Below are positions 27,684-37,900 of a stretch of 64,000 nucleotides of DNA, in pieces (position 1 is the first letter of the stretch; every line of letters begins with the position of its first letter). The DNA is from Marinilabiliaceae bacterium UBA5488 (GTDB taxonomy: Bacteria > Bacteroidota > Bacteroidia > Bacteroidales > Marinilabiliaceae). Made by a program: the position numbers and the translations under genes. The notes below the pieces were generated by a model. The model was given only the letters and a program-made list of their open reading frames with translations, had not been told where the DNA came from and did no database searches. The stretch is from assembly GCA_002427105.1 (NCBI GenBank), contig DIPM01000035.1:67247-131246 (forward strand), given 5' to 3'.

Positions 27684-28655
27684 TTAATCGAAGGTCCTGT
27701 TGCTGTTAGATGATATCTTGATCATCTCTTCATACTGATCGGGCGTCAAATCCTGGAAGAAATAGTGTGCGGGATCCACAGCACGTCCTTTAATCCGAAC
27801 TTCGTAGTGAAGATGAGGAGCAGTTGATTTTCCGGTGTCACCTACATAGCCTATAATATCGCCACGATTTACGCGCTGCCCTTCTCTTACATTAAATTCA
27901 TGCATGTGGGCATAAAGCGTAGTATATCCAAAACCGTGATCTATTTCTATGTTTTTACCGTATCCGATAGCAGAATTACGTACTGATTTTACCACGCCGT
28001 CTCCGGTAGCATAGATTTCAGTGCCTGTAGGAGCGGAGAAATCAAGTCCTTCATGAAAGCGACGTGTTTTGTAGATAGGGTCGATGCGCCATCCCCATCC
28101 TGAGGCTGTGCGTCTGAGGTCTTTGTTGGAAACGGGCTGGATAGCCGGTACGCAACGTATCATCTCTTCTTTTCGCAGGGTAAGGTCGATAATATCGTCG
28201 AAAGACTTAGACTGTACATATAATTGTTTCATCACGTCATCGAGCTTCTTAGCCGTATTGATAACCAATTTTGCATTGTCCAGATCTTCAAGATAGCGGT
28301 AACGGTTAATACCCCCGAAGCCGGCGCGGCGCACTGAATTAGGAATGGAGTCAGCCTGAAATATTACCCTATAAACATTTTCATCTCTTTGCTGTATGTC
28401 ATCAAGTACCGTCAAGACCAACTCTAATTTAGTGGCCATTATTTCATATTGCGAGAGAAGCTTGCCATTTTCTCTCTCGAGTTTTATTTCGCGGGGACTG
28501 TCTATAAGGTATATATATGCAAAAAAGAAAACTAAGCCCATAAGGGCGCTGAAAAGAGTATAAGTAAACGCTTTGGATAAGTAATACCGAAAGCCGGTTT
28601 CTATTTTATCGTAACTCAGCGTTTCAGGATTATATTTGTACTTCACTTTTGACAT
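27684..28655 (-). CDS. M23 (LytM) peptidase, membrane-anchored
   Basis: 323 residues: one N-terminal transmembrane helix (about 29-52), a helical stalk (about 55-160), and a C-terminal M23 domain with HEGLDFS, YAHMHEF and HLHYEVR, the zinc and catalytic motifs of active LytM enzymes. It is expected to cleave peptidoglycan cross-links in the periplasm, or to activate amidases. It heads the minus-strand cluster with MerR, Nif3-like and zinc-ribbon genes and diverges from alaS. Confidence 0.92.
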   Translation of the reverse strand: MSKVKYKYNPETLSYDKIETGFRYYLSKAFTYTLFSALMGLVFFFAYIYLIDSPREIKLERENGKLLSQYEIMATKLELVLTVLDDIQQRDENVYRVIFQADSIPNSVRRAGFGGINRYRYLEDLDNAKLVINTAKKLDDVMKQLYVQSKSFDDIIDLTLRKEEMIRCVPAIQPVSNKDLRRTASGWGWRIDPIYKTRRFHEGLDFSAPTGTEIYATGDGVVKSVRNSAIGYGKNIEIDHGFGYTTLYAHMHEFNVREGQRVNRGDIIGYVGDTGKSTAPHLHYEVRIKGRAVDPAHYFFQDLTPDQYEEMIKISSNSNRTFD

Positions 28656-28942
28656 ACGGCAAGAATTTTGACGCTAAAATATAAAAATTTGTTGTTAAGA
28701 TGCAAAAATGCATGGATTAATATCTTTTTGCCCTGCATTTTTTAATTTATCAGCCGTTGCCAACTGAAATTATGCTATAAGTTTTGCATCTTTGTTGTTT
28801 CTTTTTAATCGTGTTTTTGGTGTTTTACTATGGTTAAAGTAAGGGGCAGGTTGAAAAGCAGCATTAGTTGTGGCTTCTACGTTCACGAAAATAAAAAGTT
28901 GCATTTGTTTGATTTAATGATAAATCTGGATAGGAATATAGT

Positions 28943-31576
28943 ATGACAGCGTCTGAAATTAGAAAGAGTTTTCTTGACTTCTTTGAGTCGAAGCAGCATC
29001 GTATTGTGCCATCGGCTCCCATGGTTATTAAAGATGACCCGACTTTGATGTTTACAAATGCCGGGATGAACCAGTTTAAAGATATTTTTCTGGGCAATAA
29101 TTCGGCAGAATATGTACGGGTTGCCAATTCGCAGAAATGTCTTCGGGTATCGGGTAAGCATAATGACTTAGAGGAGGTAGGACATGATTCATACCATCAC
29201 ACTATGTTTGAGATGCTTGGCAACTGGAGCTTTGGCGATTATTTTAAGGAGGAGGCCATTAACTGGGCCTGGGAATTCCTTGTAGATGTTCTGAAGTTAG
29301 ACGCCGGCTCTCTTTATGCCTCGGTTTTTGAAGGAAGCCGGGAGGAGGGGATAGGCCGTGATGAAGAAGCATATAAGATCTGGCGTACTCATCTTCCCGA
29401 AAACCACATTGTTAATGGCAACAAAAAGGATAACTTCTGGGAGATGGGAGATACCGGCCCCTGTGGCCCTTGCTCAGAAATACACGTTGACCTGCGCTCT
29501 GCTTCAGAAAAGCTCGCTGTGGCCGGCGAGACTCTTGTCAACAAGGATCACCCTGAAGTAATAGAGATATGGAACCTGGTATTTATTCAGTATAATCGCA
29601 AGGCCGATGGCTCTTTGGTATCATTGCCTCAGCGTCACATTGATACAGGGATGGGATTTGAGCGCCTTACCAGAGTTATTCAGAATAAGAAATCCAACTA
29701 CGATACTGACCTGTTTCAGCCGATAATTCAGAAAATATCATCGCTTACGGGGGTGAAATATGCTGCTGCTGAAGAGTCGGATATCGCGATGCGCGTTGTA
29801 GCCGACCACTTTAGAACCATAGCTTTTGCTATTTGTGATGGGCAGTTGCCTTCAAATAACAAGGCAGGTTATGTGATACGCCGAATTTTGAGAAGGGCAG
29901 TGCGTTATTCTTACACCTTTTTGGGGGTGAAGGAGCCATTTATGTGGCAGCTGATTGCATCACTGCAGACAGCGATGGGTGGTGCTTATCCTGAACTTGA
30001 AGCCCGCCGGGATTTGATAGAGAAGGTTGTCCGCGAAGAAGAAGAATCGTTCTTGCGCACTCTAGCCACCGGCATCCAGCTGCTTGAAAAGATTATTGCC
30101 GATAAGAAAAAGCTAAATCAGAAGGTGGTTGATGGCAAGCTGGTCTTTGATCTTTATGATACTTTCGGATTTCCGCTGGATTTGACCGAACTGATTTTGA
30201 AGGAGAATGGACTTCTGGCCAATGGTGAGGAGTTTGAACAAGAGATGAAGGCTCAGAAAGAACGTGCCAGAAATGCAGCAGTTGTTGAGACAGACGACTG
30301 GATAGTTTTACATGACGACGAGATAGAAGAGTTTATAGGCTATGATTATCTTGAGGCCGACGTTCATTTGGTAAAGTACCGCAAGGTTAAGTCGAAGAAT
30401 AAGGAGCTTTACCATTTGGTGTTTAATATTACTCCTTTTTACGCCGAAAGCGGAGGTCAGGTGGGTGACAGCGGTTATATTGAGGCTGAGGGTGAAAGAT
30501 ATCCTATTGTGGATGTTAAGAAAGAAAACAACCTGATAATTCATATTGCGCCTAAGCTTCCTGCAGATTTGTCAGGTAAATTCAGAGCTGTGGTAGATGG
30601 TGAAAGACGAAGGATGACAGCCAATAATCATACGGCCACGCACTTACTCCATAAAGCTTTGAGGAAACATCTGGGCGACCATATTGAGCAGAAGGGTTCT
30701 TTGGTTCACCCTGATTATTTGCGTTTTGACTTTTCACACTTTCAAAAGCTGAGTGATGAGGAGATTAAGGCGGTAGAGAAAGAAGTAAACAGGGAGATTC
30801 GCTTGAATATGGAATTGGAAGAATTCCGTTCGCTGCCTATATCAGAAGCTCAAAACATGGGAGCCATAGCCCTATTTGGTGAAAAATACGGGGATGTAGT
30901 TCGCGCTATTCGTTTTGGCGAATCCTTAGAGTTATGCGGCGGAACTCACGTTAAGTCAACAGGGCAGATTGGCATCTTTAAGATAGTAAGTGAATCATCA
31001 GTAGCAGCCGGAATACGCCGTATCGAGGCTGTAGTGGGAGATAAGGCTGAGGAGTTTTTCAATGCTCAATCTGACATTCTCAAGGAGTTGGGTCAAATGC
31101 TTCATAAACAGAAGGATTTGCGAAAAAGCGTAGAAGCTGTACTTGCAGAGAACAGTTCTCTTGCAAAGCAGGTTGAGGCCTTGAAACAGAGCGCTATTCA
31201 AGCCGTGAAGCTCAGGATAAAGGATGATGCCCGAAAGGTTGGAGGAGTGATGCTGATGCATTCTGTTTTGAAGCCTATGTTTGGCGATAGCTTGAAGGAT
31301 ATAGCATTTCAATTGCGCTCGGAGTGCGATCAGGATATGGTCGCTGTGCTGGGAGTGGAGTCTGAAGATAAGGCTCAGTTGGCGGTTATTGTTTCAGACG
31401 AGTTGGCCAACAATGGCGTGTTGAATGCTGTTGACCTGATAAAAGCTGTATCAGGCATGATTGACGGTGGAGGAGGTGGACAGAAGTTCTTCGCCACGGC
31501 AGGCGGCAAAAAACCATCGGGTTTGAACCAGGCTGTTGATAAGACGCTTTCCATTATTGAAGAGAAGCTTAGCTAA
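28943..31576 (+). CDS. alaS: Alanyl-tRNA synthetase
   Basis: 877 residues, usual AlaRS length. Class II catalytic core at the N-terminus (TFTNAGMNQFKDIFLG-type motif), editing domain with HTATH (residues 563-567) and CGGTH (665-669), which bind zinc, and a C-terminal DHHA1 domain (GGGGGQKFFATAGG). It charges tRNA-Ala and clears mischarged Ser/Gly. The 287-bp gap upstream is shared with the M23 gene; no strong promoter could be assigned there. Confidence 0.98.
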   Translation: MTASEIRKSFLDFFESKQHRIVPSAPMVIKDDPTLMFTNAGMNQFKDIFLGNNSAEYVRVANSQKCLRVSGKHNDLEEVGHDSYHHTMFEMLGNWSFGDYFKEEAINWAWEFLVDVLKLDAGSLYASVFEGSREEGIGRDEEAYKIWRTHLPENHIVNGNKKDNFWEMGDTGPCGPCSEIHVDLRSASEKLAVAGETLVNKDHPEVIEIWNLVFIQYNRKADGSLVSLPQRHIDTGMGFERLTRVIQNKKSNYDTDLFQPIIQKISSLTGVKYAAAEESDIAMRVVADHFRTIAFAICDGQLPSNNKAGYVIRRILRRAVRYSYTFLGVKEPFMWQLIASLQTAMGGAYPELEARRDLIEKVVREEEESFLRTLATGIQLLEKIIADKKKLNQKVVDGKLVFDLYDTFGFPLDLTELILKENGLLANGEEFEQEMKAQKERARNAAVVETDDWIVLHDDEIEEFIGYDYLEADVHLVKYRKVKSKNKELYHLVFNITPFYAESGGQVGDSGYIEAEGERYPIVDVKKENNLIIHIAPKLPADLSGKFRAVVDGERRRMTANNHTATHLLHKALRKHLGDHIEQKGSLVHPDYLRFDFSHFQKLSDEEIKAVEKEVNREIRLNMELEEFRSLPISEAQNMGAIALFGEKYGDVVRAIRFGESLELCGGTHVKSTGQIGIFKIVSESSVAAGIRRIEAVVGDKAEEFFNAQSDILKELGQMLHKQKDLRKSVEAVLAENSSLAKQVEALKQSAIQAVKLRIKDDARKVGGVMLMHSVLKPMFGDSLKDIAFQLRSECDQDMVAVLGVESEDKAQLAVIVSDELANNGVLNAVDLIKAVSGMIDGGGGGQKFFATAGGKKPSGLNQAVDKTLSIIEEKLS

Positions 31577-31588
31577 GAGAAAGGCGGT

Positions 31589-31652
31589 AGTTATGAGTTA
31601 TAAGTTATAAGTTAATGGTTGAAGGCCAACTTATCACTTATCACTTATAACT
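31589..31652. repeat. Long imperfect inverted repeat between alaS and capA
   Basis: Two 25-base arms (31589-31613 and 31628-31652) pair with three imperfect positions. Each arm is built from TTATAAG/TTATCAC heptads. It lies between convergent genes and may act as a bidirectional terminator, though it has no T-run of the standard type. Confidence 0.7.
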
Positions 31653-31661
31653 AATTACTGT

Positions 31662-32756
31662 TTACCGCAAAGGCCATTCTTCGCTTAGCTCGGGAATGTT
31701 GGTGTTTAGTTTCATTATTTCCCTGGCTTTCTGCAAATAGCTTTTCATGGCTACTTCTGCCTCAGCAAGCTGAGGAGGTAAGCCATTAATTGAATAGACG
31801 GAAGCAGGAAGGATGTAGTAGTTCTTCTTTCCACCTTCGATAGGGGTGTAAACCCAGCTTAGTTGATGTTCTGCCTTTGCAATGCGCGTTTGTCCGTCTT
31901 CCTTTATTAATTCAATGCGCAAGATAAGACCCCCGTCGGTATAGTCCTTACGTTGGTTAGAAACAAAGTTGCCCAGAGAATAGGCCACCAGTTGTTCTTT
32001 TCCCTCCTCATTGTAGCTTAAATGCATTGGCTGAGGCACGTGGGGATGCGAGCCGACAATAATGTCTGCTCCTTCATTAAAAAGGAAATCGGCACTTGCC
32101 TTCTGCCTTGCATTTGGTGTCAGTTGATATTCGTCGCCCCAGTGAATGCAAACAATAATCTTATCGGGATTATAAGATTTGGCTGTCGCGATATGCTCAG
32201 CCATTTCCTTCTCAACGATGTGATTCACAATATTGGGCGATTTAACAACAATGCCGTTAGTGCCATAGGTGTAGTTAAGCAGGGCAATGCGAATTCCGGA
32301 GATATCAATGATTTTGGGATTATTAGCCTTGAAATCAATACTGTCTTTAAAGGTTCCGGTTCTGACAAACCAATTGTTTTCCAATACGTCTATGGTGCGT
32401 TCCATGCCCCTGCGTCCTTTATCATAGGAGTGGTTATTGGCCGTAATTAGGGTATTAACACCTGCCTCTTTAAGAGCTGAAGCCAAAGCGTCGGGAGATG
32501 TGAAAGCAGGATAGCCTGAGTAGGGCGGACCTGCAAATGTAAGCTCGAGATTGCCAACAACGATGTCAGCCGACCTGAATGTGGGTTCTATATATTTCAA
32601 AGAGGAAGAGTAATCGTAAGAGCCGTCGGGCTGTAGTGCGCTGTTTATCTGCCCTCCATGGCCCATAATATCACCAAAAAACAGCAGGGAAGCCTGCTGC
32701 GCATCAACTTTTAAGAAGAGGATAGAGCATATTATAAAAGAAGCAATTAGCCGCAT
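31662..32756 (-). CDS. CapA-like metallophosphatase (poly-gamma-glutamate family)
   Basis: 364 residues with a signal peptide (MRLIASFIICSILFLKVDAQ). The calcineurin-like CapA fold is visible: FFGDIMGHGG, VVGNLELTF, ITANNHSYDKG, VCIHWGDEY and VGSHPHVPQ, which supply the metal ligands. The family is named after Bacillus CapA, but Bacteroidota members are often single genes without capsule loci, as here, so the substrate is unknown. It diverges from the cold-shock gene. Confidence 0.9.
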   Translation of the reverse strand: MRLIASFIICSILFLKVDAQQASLLFFGDIMGHGGQINSALQPDGSYDYSSSLKYIEPTFRSADIVVGNLELTFAGPPYSGYPAFTSPDALASALKEAGVNTLITANNHSYDKGRRGMERTIDVLENNWFVRTGTFKDSIDFKANNPKIIDISGIRIALLNYTYGTNGIVVKSPNIVNHIVEKEMAEHIATAKSYNPDKIIVCIHWGDEYQLTPNARQKASADFLFNEGADIIVGSHPHVPQPMHLSYNEEGKEQLVAYSLGNFVSNQRKDYTDGGLILRIELIKEDGQTRIAKAEHQLSWVYTPIEGGKKNYYILPASVYSINGLPPQLAEAEVAMKSYLQKAREIMKLNTNIPELSEEWPLR

Positions 32757-32808
32757 AATGTTTTTTTGATTAGTAATTATTAATGATAATAAATTTATTT
32801 TATTTTCC

Positions 32809-32837
32809 TTGCTTAATAAAAAAATATTTTACCTTTG
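32809..32837 (+). promoter_or_regulatory. Promoter of the cold-shock gene
   Basis: -33 TTG (32809-32811), 18-bp spacer and -7 TACCTTTG (32830-32837), 28 bp before the ATG. Confidence 0.72.
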
Positions 32838-32864
32838 AAGTATCTAATTTTTTTTAAACATATT

Positions 32865-33056
32865 ATGAACAAAGGAATTGTAAAGTTTTTTAATGACACC
32901 AAGGGTTTCGGTTTTATTAAAGATGCAGAATCAGGCGAAGAGTATTTCGTACATGTTACTGGTTTAGTTGATAAAATCAGAGAAAATGATGAGGTTACTT
33001 ATGACCTTCAAGAAGGCAGAAAAGGACTGAATGCTGTAAATGTTAAACTGGCTTAG
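32865..33056 (+). CDS. Cold-shock domain protein
   Basis: 63 residues from ATG 32865 (MNKGIVKFFNDTKGFGFI); an upstream TTG at 32835 falls inside the promoter and is rejected. RNP1 (KGFGFI) and RNP2 (EYFVHV) nucleic-acid-binding motifs are intact. These proteins bind single-stranded RNA and act as RNA chaperones. The gene is monocistronic with its own promoter and terminator. Confidence 0.95.
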   Translation: MNKGIVKFFNDTKGFGFIKDAESGEEYFVHVTGLVDKIRENDEVTYDLQEGRKGLNAVNVKLA

Positions 33057-33088
33057 TTATAATAGATTATAACTTCCGAGAACTTAAT

Positions 33089-33123
33089 GGGGCCGCTTCC
33101 TTTGGGAGGCGGCTCTTATTATT
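33089..33123 (+). terminator. Terminator of the cold-shock gene
   Basis: A GC-rich stem (GGGCCGCTTCC pairing with GGGAGGCGGCTC, two G-U pairs) with a tight loop, followed by TTATTATT. Confidence 0.85.
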
Positions 33124-33152
33124 AAGCAGATTTTTTCTATAAAAGGTCTTAG

Positions 33153-33641
33153 CTAGACCTTGCTCGATATCAGAGCCACAGCGTAGGCTGAGATTCCTTC
33201 TCCGCTGCCTACAAAGCCCATTTTTTCTGTTGTCGTTGCTTTAATTGATAACTGAGATTTGTCAATTCCCATAACTTCAGACATACAGGCCTGCATCTCT
33301 TCAATATATGGGTTTATTTTAGGTTGCTGCAAAGCCACGGTAGAGTCGATATTCCCCACTTCATAACCGGCTGACCTGATTATTTGCATGCATTTTTGCA
33401 GTATTATCTTGCTGTCAATTCCTTTCAAGGAAGGATCATTGTCGGGAAAGTGAAAGCCTATATCCCGAAGGTTAGCTGCACCAAGCAGAGCATCACAAAC
33501 TGCGTGAATCAGCACGTCTCCGTCGGAGTGCCCGACGGAGCCTTTTTCAAAGGGGATTTCAAGGCCGCCTATCCACAGCTTATATCCGGGCGCAAGACGG
33601 TGAACATCGTAGCCCATGCCTATTCTAAAGCCTAAACTCAT
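33153..33641 (-). CDS. ispF: 2-C-methyl-D-erythritol 2,4-cyclodiphosphate synthase
   Basis: 162 residues, normal IspF length. Metal and substrate motifs: GYDVHRL (Asp11, His13), GHSDGDVLIHA (His42-region) and TTEKMGFVG. It makes the cyclic diphosphate in the non-mevalonate isoprenoid pathway. It begins 17 bp after porV, so it is probably co-transcribed with porU-porV although the function is unrelated. Confidence 0.97.
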   Translation of the reverse strand: MSLGFRIGMGYDVHRLAPGYKLWIGGLEIPFEKGSVGHSDGDVLIHAVCDALLGAANLRDIGFHFPDNDPSLKGIDSKIILQKCMQIIRSAGYEVGNIDSTVALQQPKINPYIEEMQACMSEVMGIDKSQLSIKATTTEKMGFVGSGEGISAYAVALISSKV

Positions 33642-33658
33642 CTTCTAACTTAGCATCA

Positions 33659-34825
33659 TTAGTTTTTGGAGAACTGACCCAGGTCAAATCCCAGGGAGAA
33701 ACGTATCGTGTTTGCCAGAGGACTGTCTTGAACAACCGGGATAATATATGAAGCATCCAAAGTCATCATATTGAATTTTAGGCCAATACCTGCGGTAAAC
33801 AGCTTTCGGTTGCCTTTATTTTCATGTTCATGAAAATATCCTGCACGTATAGCAAACTGGTCAACATACCAATATTCAAGACCAACAGAAACATTGATTT
33901 CCTGAAGTTCTTCCTCGAAGCCGCCGGGGGCATCCGAGAATGATTGGAACATGGCTTTTGTAACCGATATATTATTATATTTTTGACGATAATCTTCTGC
34001 GTTGGCGTCGCTGGGTGAAAATCCGGGAGTAGGAACCAATAATTTATTTATATCTACATTGACATTGAGTTTGTTGTAGGGGTCAATTTCAGTATCCAAT
34101 GCGATGCCCAGTCGCATATTAGTCGGAATAAATTCCTTGTTGACACCATCGTAAGAAATTTTACTTCCTATATTCGAGATGTTAATACCGGCTGATAAGT
34201 CGGAGTCGCTGCCAATCAGATTTGTAGGAGTACGAAAGTAAAAGGCCAAATCGGCTGCAAAGGAGTTGCCCGGCTTCATGCTATCATCTTCCTTGAAATT
34301 CATATCAGAACGTATATATCTGAAAGCTACCGAGCCTGAGAATTTTTCGGATAGAAGACGGCTGTATGCCGCATCAATTGCAAATTCGTTTGGCTTTACC
34401 TGATAACCACCATCTTCCGGCCCTGAACGATAGTGTATTTCGCCTAAGGTGAAATAACGAACCGATGCAGCTATTACCTGCATATCATCAATACGCTTAT
34501 AGCCGGTAAGGTAGTACATATTAATGTCATTCACCAGTTTACGCAACCAGGGAGTGTAAGAAATCGCCGCTCCGGCATCGCTGCCTATAAATGCAAATTT
34601 AGCCGGGTTCCAATGCATAGAGAACATATCGGGTGTAGATGCCACTCCGGTGTTTCCCATTGCTCCGCCTCGTGAATCAGGGGCAATGTCGATAAAGGGA
34701 ACGGCAGTGCTAATAATATTAACTCCGCGCCCACTAATTTCTTCATAAGTTTGTGCCTGTGTTGCTACTACATTAATTGATGCAGTTAAAGCAAAAACAA
34801 ATACCTTTTTCAAAAAATCCTTCAT
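33659..34825 (-). CDS. porV: T9SS outer-membrane protein PorV (LptO)
   Basis: 388 residues with a signal peptide (MKDFLKKVFVFALTASINVV, cleaved near TQAQ). FIDIAPDSRGGAMGNTGVA and MHWNPAKFAF are the PorV hallmarks; the C-terminus is a run of beta strands ending SLGFDLGQF. PorV is the FadL-like barrel of the attachment complex; it binds the C-terminal sorting domain of T9SS cargo and passes it to PorU. It lies directly downstream of porU. Confidence 0.95.
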   Translation of the reverse strand: MKDFLKKVFVFALTASINVVATQAQTYEEISGRGVNIISTAVPFIDIAPDSRGGAMGNTGVASTPDMFSMHWNPAKFAFIGSDAGAAISYTPWLRKLVNDINMYYLTGYKRIDDMQVIAASVRYFTLGEIHYRSGPEDGGYQVKPNEFAIDAAYSRLLSEKFSGSVAFRYIRSDMNFKEDDSMKPGNSFAADLAFYFRTPTNLIGSDSDLSAGINISNIGSKISYDGVNKEFIPTNMRLGIALDTEIDPYNKLNVNVDINKLLVPTPGFSPSDANAEDYRQKYNNISVTKAMFQSFSDAPGGFEEELQEINVSVGLEYWYVDQFAIRAGYFHEHENKGNRKLFTAGIGLKFNMMTLDASYIIPVVQDSPLANTIRFSLGFDLGQFSKN

Positions 34826-34906
34826 GAGTTTATTTTTAAATTTTGAAGGTAAATAATATGATATACAATAAATTTTCGAGCCGTAAATATAGTTAAAATA
34901 GAGCTG

Positions 34907-37900
34907 CTACTTTACTACGATTTTTTCAACTCTTTGAGTCTCCTTACCACTGGCCGATTTTATATGGAAACGAACAAGGTATATTCCCGGATATCTTATG
35001 CCAATTTCGCTCAAGGGCAAAGGAAGTCCTTCGACGTGATTACCTTCTGCCACAGTAAGGCTTTTGCTTCGACCGGCAACAGTTCCGCTGAAAGCTATGG
35101 TTTCGGCTGTAATGGTTAATGCGGCATTGGGCTCGTCCGTTTCGAAGGAATAGTATCCTGTTGAATTGCTATGCAAGGGATTGGGATACCATTTGAAATT
35201 TCGAATTGTCAAATCGTTAGTGTCATCCACTACAAAACTCAGGCTCGCAGTTCTGGAATTATTGTAGTTGTCCCACGCTCTAAAACTTAACTCGTAAGTT
35301 CCGGGCTTCATCTCCGGCAGCTGGTATATTATTGAGCCTGCCCTGTAATCGTCGGGCTTGGCTTGAAAATAATCGTTAAGAATAATAGGCTTGTTTGTTT
35401 CGCCGTTGATAATAACGATAATATCGTGTCCAATGCCGTTGCCGGAAGTGTTAATGCCCGCCTCGTCAAAGATATTGGCATAAAGCAGAGGAGAGCTGCC
35501 GGTTTTGTCTCCCGGTTTAAACCCCGAATGATTAAGATAGAGTTCAATATCAGGGCCCTCATTGTCGCCGGTTGTAATATCGCTAGAGCCTCCAATAATA
35601 ACATCCTTAAAGGCTCCAAATGCCTCGCCACTGTCTTCTGAACGGGCATAATAGCTTATTTTGCCTGGAGCATAGTTGTATCGTATGTCGTAAGGTATCA
35701 TAAAGCTAGCCTCAAACTCACCATTAGTAACTGTTGCAATGCCTTTAAAGAGGATATTGGAATAGTTTTTAAATTTGAATGGAGTCTCTCCGCCATTGCC
35801 CAGGGTTGTGGTTTCGAGTCTTTTGTCATACACTATCACGTCCACTTTACCATTATAATCATTAAGTCTTATTCCAGCGTTATTGGTTATTTCGCCCCGG
35901 ATATGAGCTTTTGAAAGCGCTTTAAGAGTGTCGGGAATCTCCGTGAGAGGTTTGTTGTTGATTGCGGTAGTTTTAACCTTTAGTTGCGGATATATAATTT
36001 TCAATGCAGGGTCGCCCAATAGCGAAAAGTTTAGTTTGTTAACACTGTTGCCCGCATTGTTTTTCGTGTTCTTAATAATTTCTCCTAAGGTAGGAGTGTT
36101 GCCCTCTTCATCGCGCTCAAAAACATAGTTAAAAAAAGCGTTGTTGAGTTGGAAGTTGAGGCCTGAATAGACCACTCTTGTTGTTGAGAGAAGAGCTATG
36201 CCGCCGCCATGAGGGTTAAACAGCACTCTTTCTCCGGCTGATATATCTAAGGGTTTGTCGTATCTGCTAAATTCACAGGTGGCAGTAACAAAGAGTGGTA
36301 GCTTTCTGCTATTTGACCATTTCTCAATGCCGGCTTTTGTAATTACCTGTTCACCGGTTAGTCCGTTTACTCCGCCGTGTCCGACAAAATTAAACAATAA
36401 AGTGCCTTCAGCTATAGTTCGGTCAACCATGTTCTGCGCGCCGGGTGATCGTTCGCCGGTGTGGGAGCTGGTTTTTTTGTAATTATCGAGGTAAATCTTC
36501 CTAATATCAAATTCAGGATGATTGCCCTCAACTTTTTCTGCCAAAAGGTCAGCGTCTCTCATATGAATAGTAAAATCACCATCATCGGCCAGAAAGGTTA
36601 ATAGTTTACGCCAATTTCCGCTGTCCTGATTATCGAGGTAACGCTTGATTTTCTCAACTGCTATAGTTGCTTCTTCCTGCGTCCTGGCAGGAATGCGGCC
36701 TATCCCTATGTCCAGACGATCGTAGCGGTCGCTGTCGCCTTCACTTGGATCAAGGAAGCCGAAATAATCGTCGGTCACATAACTGTCGGTAATGTGTACA
36801 GAGTTCTCTGACTGATAAGTAACAATAAGCGATTTTTTATCCGGATCTTCGGTGCGTGAGTCGTAGGAGCCATGACCAAAGAGCAAAAGGTAGCGGGGAG
36901 AATTTTCGTTATCTGAGCCCCACCTTTCATAGAACATACGCATAAACGAGCGGATCGCGGTCGGGTCGGTGTGCCCCCATGAGAATTCATTATATAATTG
37001 AGTGGGTGTAACAACTTCCACGTTTAGCCCCTGCCGCGTTCTGTGTATTTCGGCAAGCTCAAGAGCTTGACTTAGAAACAGATCCGGGGCAACGATTATG
37101 TAGTGTGCCTGGCTTATCGCGTGGAGGTTTTGATTACTTACAGCCCCGACCAGCGTAGGGGAGGGGAAAGTTGCTGAAGGATTAAAGGCTACGAATTCTC
37201 TATATAAGTTGTCTCCATTAATGCGGAAGGAAGCGGTGTTGCCGGCTGTTGTTAAGGCGATTCGTGCAGGAGATAGTCTATGGCTAACATCCCAGATTAC
37301 CGTTGATTGGTCGGCGTTGCTGATGTTAAACTCAAGGGTTTCACCCGGGCTCACAGAACTGAAATCTCTGAATTGCAATTCGCCGTTTCTGAGATTCAAG
37401 GCGGCGCGACTGTTAATGGTAATATAATCCAGCCAACCGGTGGCGTTACTGTTTAAATCGGTGTACTGCACTAAAACGTTAAGCTCGCCATTGCCGGCAG
37501 TAGCACGACCCATTCCTGATGTTTCGCGTGCAAAGTGACTGTCGTAACGTGAAATATCCAGCGGGGGGACAGACAAGACCAGAGCAGGGAAAGCGTCTTC
37601 GTTAATCTTGAAGTTGAATTGGTTGACAAGTGCCGAACGTCCTGCCACCGCGGCAGAAATTCTCAGCTCTTCTGAGCTGATCCTGTCGGGAATCTGAAAA
37701 TTTAAAGTCCGTTCAAGGGTGTTGTTTGTAACACTGAAGCTTTCGCCAAACCACTTACGACCCGATAGAATCAGACTGATACTTTCCATTTCGTGGTAGG
37801 TCCGGTGGTCATAAGAAGAAACACTTCTTGAGGGTGTTGTGCCAACCGCGGGGAGTGTTTCAATTGCTTTGGGGAGCCCTTTGGAATCACTTATAAAGTA

